Shown here one piece after another: positions 63,401 through 64,000 of a DNA stretch of 64,000 nt (the first letter of the stretch is position 1; each line of letters starts with the position of its first letter). The DNA comes from Cinnamomum chago (lineage: Eukaryota; Streptophyta; Magnoliopsida; Laurales; Lauraceae), in assembly GCA_038049695.1 (NCBI GenBank), contig CP142452.1:72483501-72547500 (forward strand), written 5' to 3'. A model generated the notes under the pieces. The model saw only the letters and a list, made by a program, of their open reading frames with translations, was not told the DNA's origin and made no database searches. The translations under genes and the position numbers were made by a program.

Positions 63401-64000
63401 ATCACCTAAACCTTTTGACGATTGCCTAGGCCTCCATAATATAGAACTAAATCCTAGGCAAGAGGAGTAGGTTAGGGAAGGTCATCACAACTGCAAGGCA
63501 GTGACGTATCAGATCCTAACTTTCAAAGCTCAACTTCCCATATAATTGAACCACCAAGTTTAACATTTACTCATACCTATGATCAATGATACAACATCTA
63601 GTCTTCAGGAAATTCTTGTATGGTGCAGAATTATATGCAACATGTAGCAAACTGAGATGATTTTCACAAAACTGACAACAGAAAATGAGTAATTCTAGCC
63701 ATTTCAATATGTTTAAACAGTACAAGAAGTAGAAGCAATGGGTAGGTCTGCTAATCGGATGGCAGATAGTTTGGTAAAGCAAGCAGTGAACAGGATTACT
63801 GATTTGAGTGCTTTGATTTAGTTTTTATTGTTTGCTGCCATATGGTATAATATGATTATGTATTTGGTTTTGCATTTTATCATTGTCGTGTAAATTGTAA
63901 TATTCTTTACATAAAAGAAAAAAGAAGTCGAAGCAACACACCTAGAAAACTACATACTACACCATTTATGTAGCTTCGAGCCTCAATAGAATCCAGACCA
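36411..64000 (-). CDS. ECR1: NEDD8 (RUB1)-activating enzyme E1 catalytic subunit, C-terminal two thirds
   Basis: Seven exons on the minus strand: 63942-64000 (continues off the window), 62623-62855, 62474-62536, 62319-62375, 61850-61971, 51920-52037 and 36411-36701. All junctions are GT-AG and the phases join to about 313 residues without a stop. ECR1/UBA3 pairs with AXR1, adenylates NEDD8/RUB1 and passes it to the E2 RCE1, so cullins can be neddylated; in plants this underlies auxin signalling. Visible marks: [31 protein letters not shown], the zinc pair CFEC with its partner CLVCGPG, the active-site cysteine in [10 protein letters not shown], and the C-terminal ubiquitin-fold domain ending [12 protein letters not shown]. 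The two 3'-most introns are 15218 and 9812 bp, filled by mobile elements. About 140 N-terminal residues, with the ATP site, lie beyond the right edge. The exon set is intact, so the gene is probably functional. Confidence 0.95.
36702..38269. other. ECR1 last intron, 3' part
   Basis: AT-rich intron sequence. A short internal duplication is visible at about 36701-36810 (actgttcacagaa...caaatcaaactaaagaaatc twice, period about 65). No gene or recognisable element otherwise. Confidence 0.45.
38270..38725 (-). mobile_element. RTE-type LINE 3'-end relic
   Basis: The 3' terminus (low coordinate) carries tcatcatcatcaaa followed by the sequence gactatgttggtgtcggctacatgaattc, which is the well-known 3' UTR of plant RTE LINEs. 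The rest aligns with 54030-54820 (cttaatttat.acctatt.atgctacccctaaat; cataggtcatagctggtctaa). It is 5'-truncated and decayed. Confidence 0.65.
38726..40067. other. ECR1 last intron, between RTE relic and gag-only element
   Basis: No coding region. Holds a poly-C patch (39604-39626) and several ggggccca stretches. Left target flank of the next element is about 40063-40067. Confidence 0.45.
40068..42536 (+). mobile_element. Gag-only LTR element, copy A (fossil)
   Basis: LTR 40068-40796 (TGCAGGACAAG ... TATCCACA) is followed after a short spacer by a stretch resembling a tRNA-Met primer-binding site, at the place where copy B (46030-49035) has its own. The interior (40797-42536) holds only a gag-like region on the plus strand (about 41347-42300), with the central [22 protein letters not shown] ... 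FLRGLRPSI pattern of Ty3/gypsy-type gag. No protease, reverse transcriptase or integrase is present. It resembles the TR-GAG class of plants. The gag has several breaks. A plus-oriented 3' LTR is missing; an inverted LTR piece takes its place (42545-42776). It lies antisense to ECR1. Confidence 0.75.
42545..42776 (-). mobile_element. Inverted partial LTR joined to gag-only copy A (fossil)
   Basis: Read on the minus strand it begins TGCAGGACAAGCCC and closely matches the first 215 bp of the LTR at 40068. It shares variants with that LTR (ccaacgagcc, attatcatgtcc) that copy B's LTRs lack. The sequence just beyond (42777-42800, tcaagtggttg...) resembles the short stretch next to copy B's 3' LTR. 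Confidence 0.75.
42938..45677 (-). mobile_element. L1-type LINE, 5'-truncated and decayed
   Basis: Minus-strand ORF2 pieces appear in order: start of reverse transcriptase (about 45650, [11 protein letters not shown]), [12 protein letters not shown] (45190), FADD box (about 45045), [11 protein letters not shown] and [10 protein letters not shown] (44960-44820), zinc-binding zf-RVT region ([14 protein letters not shown] to GCRLCFKC, 44040-43840) and an RNase H-like tail ([18 protein letters not shown], about 43110-43070). The endonuclease and ORF1 are missing, so it is truncated at the 5' end, as is usual for LINEs. Several frameshifts and stops interrupt ORF2. The poly-A tail is the t7 run at 42939-42945. 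GGCCTA(TT) next to both ends may be a short target duplication. Confidence 0.85.
45678..46029. other. Spacer between LINE and gag-only copy B
   Basis: Intron sequence with a patch of gatatcgttgcggtatggtatgg-type motifs (about 45780-45810), loosely like 49890-49980. No gene. Confidence 0.4.
46030..49035 (-). mobile_element. Gag-only LTR element, copy B (fossil)
   Basis: Two direct LTRs, 46030-46650 (621 bp) and 48413-49035 (623 bp), enclose a 1762-bp interior. On the minus strand the element runs LTR, tRNA-Met-like primer-binding site (about 48394-48407), gag-like region (about 47825-47000), a purine-rich stretch (about 46655-46680) and LTR. The gag matches copy A and the interior has no pol, as in TR-GAG elements. 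By eye the LTRs differ at roughly 8-10% of positions, so the insertion is several million years old or more. Flanking pentamers (tccag and ttagt) do not match. The gag has several breaks. It lies in the sense direction of ECR1. Confidence 0.85.
49036..51003. other. ECR1 last intron, middle part
   Basis: No supported gene. 49890-49980 and 50600-50700 carry cgatacctgtaccgata / catatccgcac motifs that hint at a decayed DNA transposon, but termini could not be paired. Overlapping frames around 50109-50515 are low-complexity (pyrimidine-rich) and not convincing. Confidence 0.4.
51004..51521. repeat. Tandem duplication, period 259 bp, in ECR1 intron
   Basis: cctgaaacctcgccatatcc to attaggtgaa occurs at 51004-51262 and again at 51263-51521. 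Only a handful of differences are visible (for example ctcgccatac versus ctcaccatac), so the duplication is recent. It lies 400 bp from the exon at 51920. Confidence 0.95.
51522..51919. other. ECR1 intron next to exon 51920-52037
   Basis: Poly-A runs (51535-51570 and 51602-51616) and otherwise unremarkable intron sequence. Confidence 0.5.
52605..53284. mobile_element. Non-autonomous hAT transposon in ECR1 intron
   Basis: A 680-bp element with terminal inverted repeats CA(T/A)GGATGAAAATAGCGG and a perfect 8-bp target duplication ACGGTAAC (52597-52604 and 53285-53292), both marks of the hAT superfamily. Both ends carry many subterminal copies of gccgctacg / cgtagcggc (52615-52735 and 53110-53275), the kind of sites a hAT transposase binds. 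The middle is AT-rich and non-coding, so the element depends on a transposase from elsewhere. Confidence 0.88.
53293..54029. other. ECR1 intron between hAT element and RTE relic
   Basis: Holds a short local duplication of ggtaactgttt (53287 and 53318). No gene is visible. Confidence 0.45.
54030..55604 (-). mobile_element. RTE-type LINE relic, split by the Copia insertion
   Basis: Minus-strand remnants of RTE reverse transcriptase: [19 protein letters not shown] (about 55550-55490), then [16 protein letters not shown] (about 55295-55250; the usual box is FADD, so it is altered), then a decayed C-terminus and the RTE 3' UTR (ccttgtcccaactatattggga at 54050). A 3' simple repeat (catcatca-like) lies at 54033. 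A partial internal duplication of about 125 bp is visible (54760-54880 versus 54895-55010). It contains the MITE 54160-54464 and was cut at 55604/61118 by the Copia element. Many stops and frameshifts. Confidence 0.75.
54160..54464. mobile_element. MITE nested in the RTE relic
   Basis: The left end gggctgtttaggggctttac and the inverted right end gggcgtgtttggcaactctac match each other and the element at 11427-11735. It interrupts the RTE 3' region relative to the copy at 38270-38725. About 305 bp, non-coding. Confidence 0.65.
55610..61112 (-). mobile_element. Ty1/Copia LTR retrotransposon, whole-looking and very young
   Basis: 5503 bp with two 307-bp LTRs (55610-55916 and 60806-61112) that start TGTCAAA on the minus strand and end in CA. 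It is bounded by the perfect 5-bp target duplication ATAAC (55605-55609 and 61113-61117). The primer-binding site TGGTATCAGAGCCA (tRNA-Met, 60792-60805, minus strand) abuts the 5' LTR, and the polypurine tract TTTGAGGGGGGG (55917-55928) abuts the 3' LTR. By eye the LTRs differ at one position, about 0.3%, so the insertion is on the order of 0.1 to 1 million years old depending on rate. The element looks whole. It sits in the sense direction inside an ECR1 intron and splits an RTE relic. Confidence 0.97.
55924..60057 (-). CDS. Copia gag-pol polyprotein
   Basis: A single open frame of 1377 codons. Domain order is gag (N-terminal 280 residues, with CCHC zinc knuckles around residue 250-280), aspartic protease ([11 protein letters not shown]), integrase (GHPHSKLL zinc region, then DVWG and the D-D-E core), reverse transcriptase ([32 protein letters not shown]) and RNase H ([27 protein letters not shown]). 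Integrase before reverse transcriptase is diagnostic for Ty1/Copia. The start codon lies about 735 bp after the 5' LTR. Frames on the opposite strand are shadows. The lineage within Copia was not assigned. Confidence 0.95.
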   Translation of the reverse strand: MDKSEITLIKFNGKNYTSWSYQLQVYLEGKEMWGLVAGWDPRPKEDEKKILSWNTKDAKIKTWILGSVEPQYILNLKPYKTSKEMWEYLKQVYHQGNSARQYQLELEIAQYSQGTSSIKDYYTGFLNLWVEYDEIKYLNVSEAALSEIQQLQTTSHRDQFLMKLRSEYEIIRSNLMSRVPSPSLNECLHELLREEQSQLTQHALKQQFSGTSSSVAYPAIASYNPGVSQGPASTAKGQNPARDLSKIQCFGCKSYGHYASQCKTKFCNYCKSNGHVISDCRRRPQNRTPRAYHVNAADATTSSDSPSTPVMPSPPTASNTAPQVTPELIQQMIINAFSALGISGNHKSSSTIWFLDSGASNHMTSSPTHLTNLQPYNGNLQVHTADGQKLPITATGDIIHSLPLTNVFLSPHLTTNLLSVGQLVDDNCNVSFSRSGCVVQDPVSGTVIAKGPKCGRLFPLVMPFSQNKQISAFSCFSPQDIWRLWHKRLGHPHSKLLSLMLNTGSLNKNAISFSRISDECSVCKLGKSKVLPFPSNSTMASNCFDIIHSDVWGITPVISHTHFKYFVTFIDDHSRFTWVYFLHSKSEVFDAFQKFMAYVENQFSAHIKILRSDSGGEYMSHQFQTFLQQHGILSQRSCPYTPQQNGVAERKNRHLLDTVRSLLLESSVPARFWPEALATAVHLINRLPSSRLQNHTPYFRLFHKDPTYTHMRIFGCVCFVHLPPTERTKLTAQSAKCAFLGYASHQKGYICYDPVINRIRISRNVTFFENQRFFSTHASDLPSFSHLPAFSDSISSPLLVYERRRPRDVPQLPPPPDPSPAQDLAPGSSSDAASPPPLRRSTRVSKPPDKYGFTHTSLLAILSSISIPTSYLQTVKHDCWRKAMHEELDALQQNHTWDIVPCPSSARPIGCKWVFSIKLKADGSLDRYKARLVALGNRQEYGIDYEETFAPVAKMTTIRTVLAIAASHSWPLYQFDVKNAFLHGDLKEEVYMRLPQGVTGVSAGDCARLRRSLYGLKQAPRAWFEKFRDALIRLQFSQSASDPSMFLHRSSIGITVLLVYVDDIIISGTDSGMITHLQASLHESFHMKDLGPLTYFLGLEVHQSAKGLILDQHKYAMDLIETAGLQNSTPVDTLVEANLQLAHDTGDLLPDATMYRRLVSSLIYLTITRPDISYAVNLVSQFMTQPRHLHLVAVRRILRHVLHTPSRGLFFPVGNSTSLIAYSDSDWAGCPDSRRSTTGWCMFLGDSLISWKCKKQDKVSKSSTEAEYRAMSAATSEIVWLRGLLSELGFPQSGPTPLYADNTSAIRITENPVFHECTKHIEVTCHYIRDAFVREAITLPHVPTSLQIADIFTKGLPRPRHQFLVGKLMLVDSPASI
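61118..61849. other. ECR1 intron right of the Copia element
   Basis: The first bases would continue the split RTE relic but similarity fades quickly. Contains poly-A/poly-T runs (61258-61267, 61548-61558). No gene other than the approaching ECR1 exon at 61850. Confidence 0.45.
62863..62883. repeat. (GA)n microsatellite close to an ECR1 splice acceptor
   Basis: A GA run on the plus strand, so a CT-rich tract on the sense strand, lies a few bases upstream of the acceptor of exon 62623-62855 and may serve as its polypyrimidine tract. Confidence 0.8.
62884..63941. other. ECR1 intron at the right edge
   Basis: 1.06 kb of intron between exons 62623-62855 and 63942-64000. The exon junction phases join directly (G|AG), so no missing exon is needed. 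No mobile element is recognised. Confidence 0.6.

Noticed and set aside
1-64000. CRISPR arrays, tRNA and rRNA genes, organelle DNA inserts
   Set aside because: None was seen on either strand; the only tRNA-like boxes belong to SINEs and the only regularly spaced repeats are tandem duplications.

Overview
This is nuclear DNA from a flowering plant. The genes are intron-rich, the splice sites are GT-AG, the intergenic sequence is AT-rich, and the mobile elements are typical of plants (Copia and gag-only LTR elements, L1 and RTE LINEs, tRNA-derived SINEs, hAT and Tourist-like MITEs). Scattered stretches of the 'ggggcccacc ... ccgtcc' style remind me of magnoliid genomes, but I hold that only weakly.

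Four host genes can be supported. (1) 12153-19652 (+), five exons: a TSJT1 / aluminium-induced-type protein (DUF3700) with its YGL and LRDR motifs. (2) 24668-27907 (-), three exons: a divergent family-1 pectate lyase-like protein that keeps the fold and the arginine pair but has replaced two calcium-ligand aspartates and the lysine. (3) 34747-35154 (+), one exon: a small secreted Gnk2/DUF26 protein like ginkbilobin-2. (4) 36411 to beyond 64000 (-): ECR1/UBA3, the catalytic subunit of the NEDD8 (RUB1) activating enzyme. Its last seven exons lie in the window and its N-terminal exons lie off the right edge.

The layout is dominated by insertions. 1-12000 is gene-free and holds a SINE, a solo LTR with a perfect 5-bp target duplication, and several MITEs. 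TSJT1 intron 3 (4.6 kb) carries a second, inverted solo LTR of a related family and a SINE with a 16-bp target duplication; intron 4 carries a foldback MITE. 20-24.6 kb holds a LINE tail and a SINE-like insert with a 15-bp duplication. 28-34.2 kb holds MITEs, a SINE, possible Helitron ends and a tandem-repeat field.

ECR1 has two giant introns. The 15.2-kb last intron holds an RTE relic, a gag-only LTR element with an oppositely oriented LTR piece at its far end, a 5'-truncated L1 LINE, a second gag-only LTR element and a 259-bp tandem duplication. The 9.8-kb intron before it holds a non-autonomous hAT element (8-bp target duplication) and an RTE LINE relic that was split by a very young, whole-looking Copia element. 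The genes do not form an obvious pathway together. No new biological system is evident; the most unusual points are the ECR1 gene architecture, the altered pectate lyase-like protein and the inverted-LTR arrangement.
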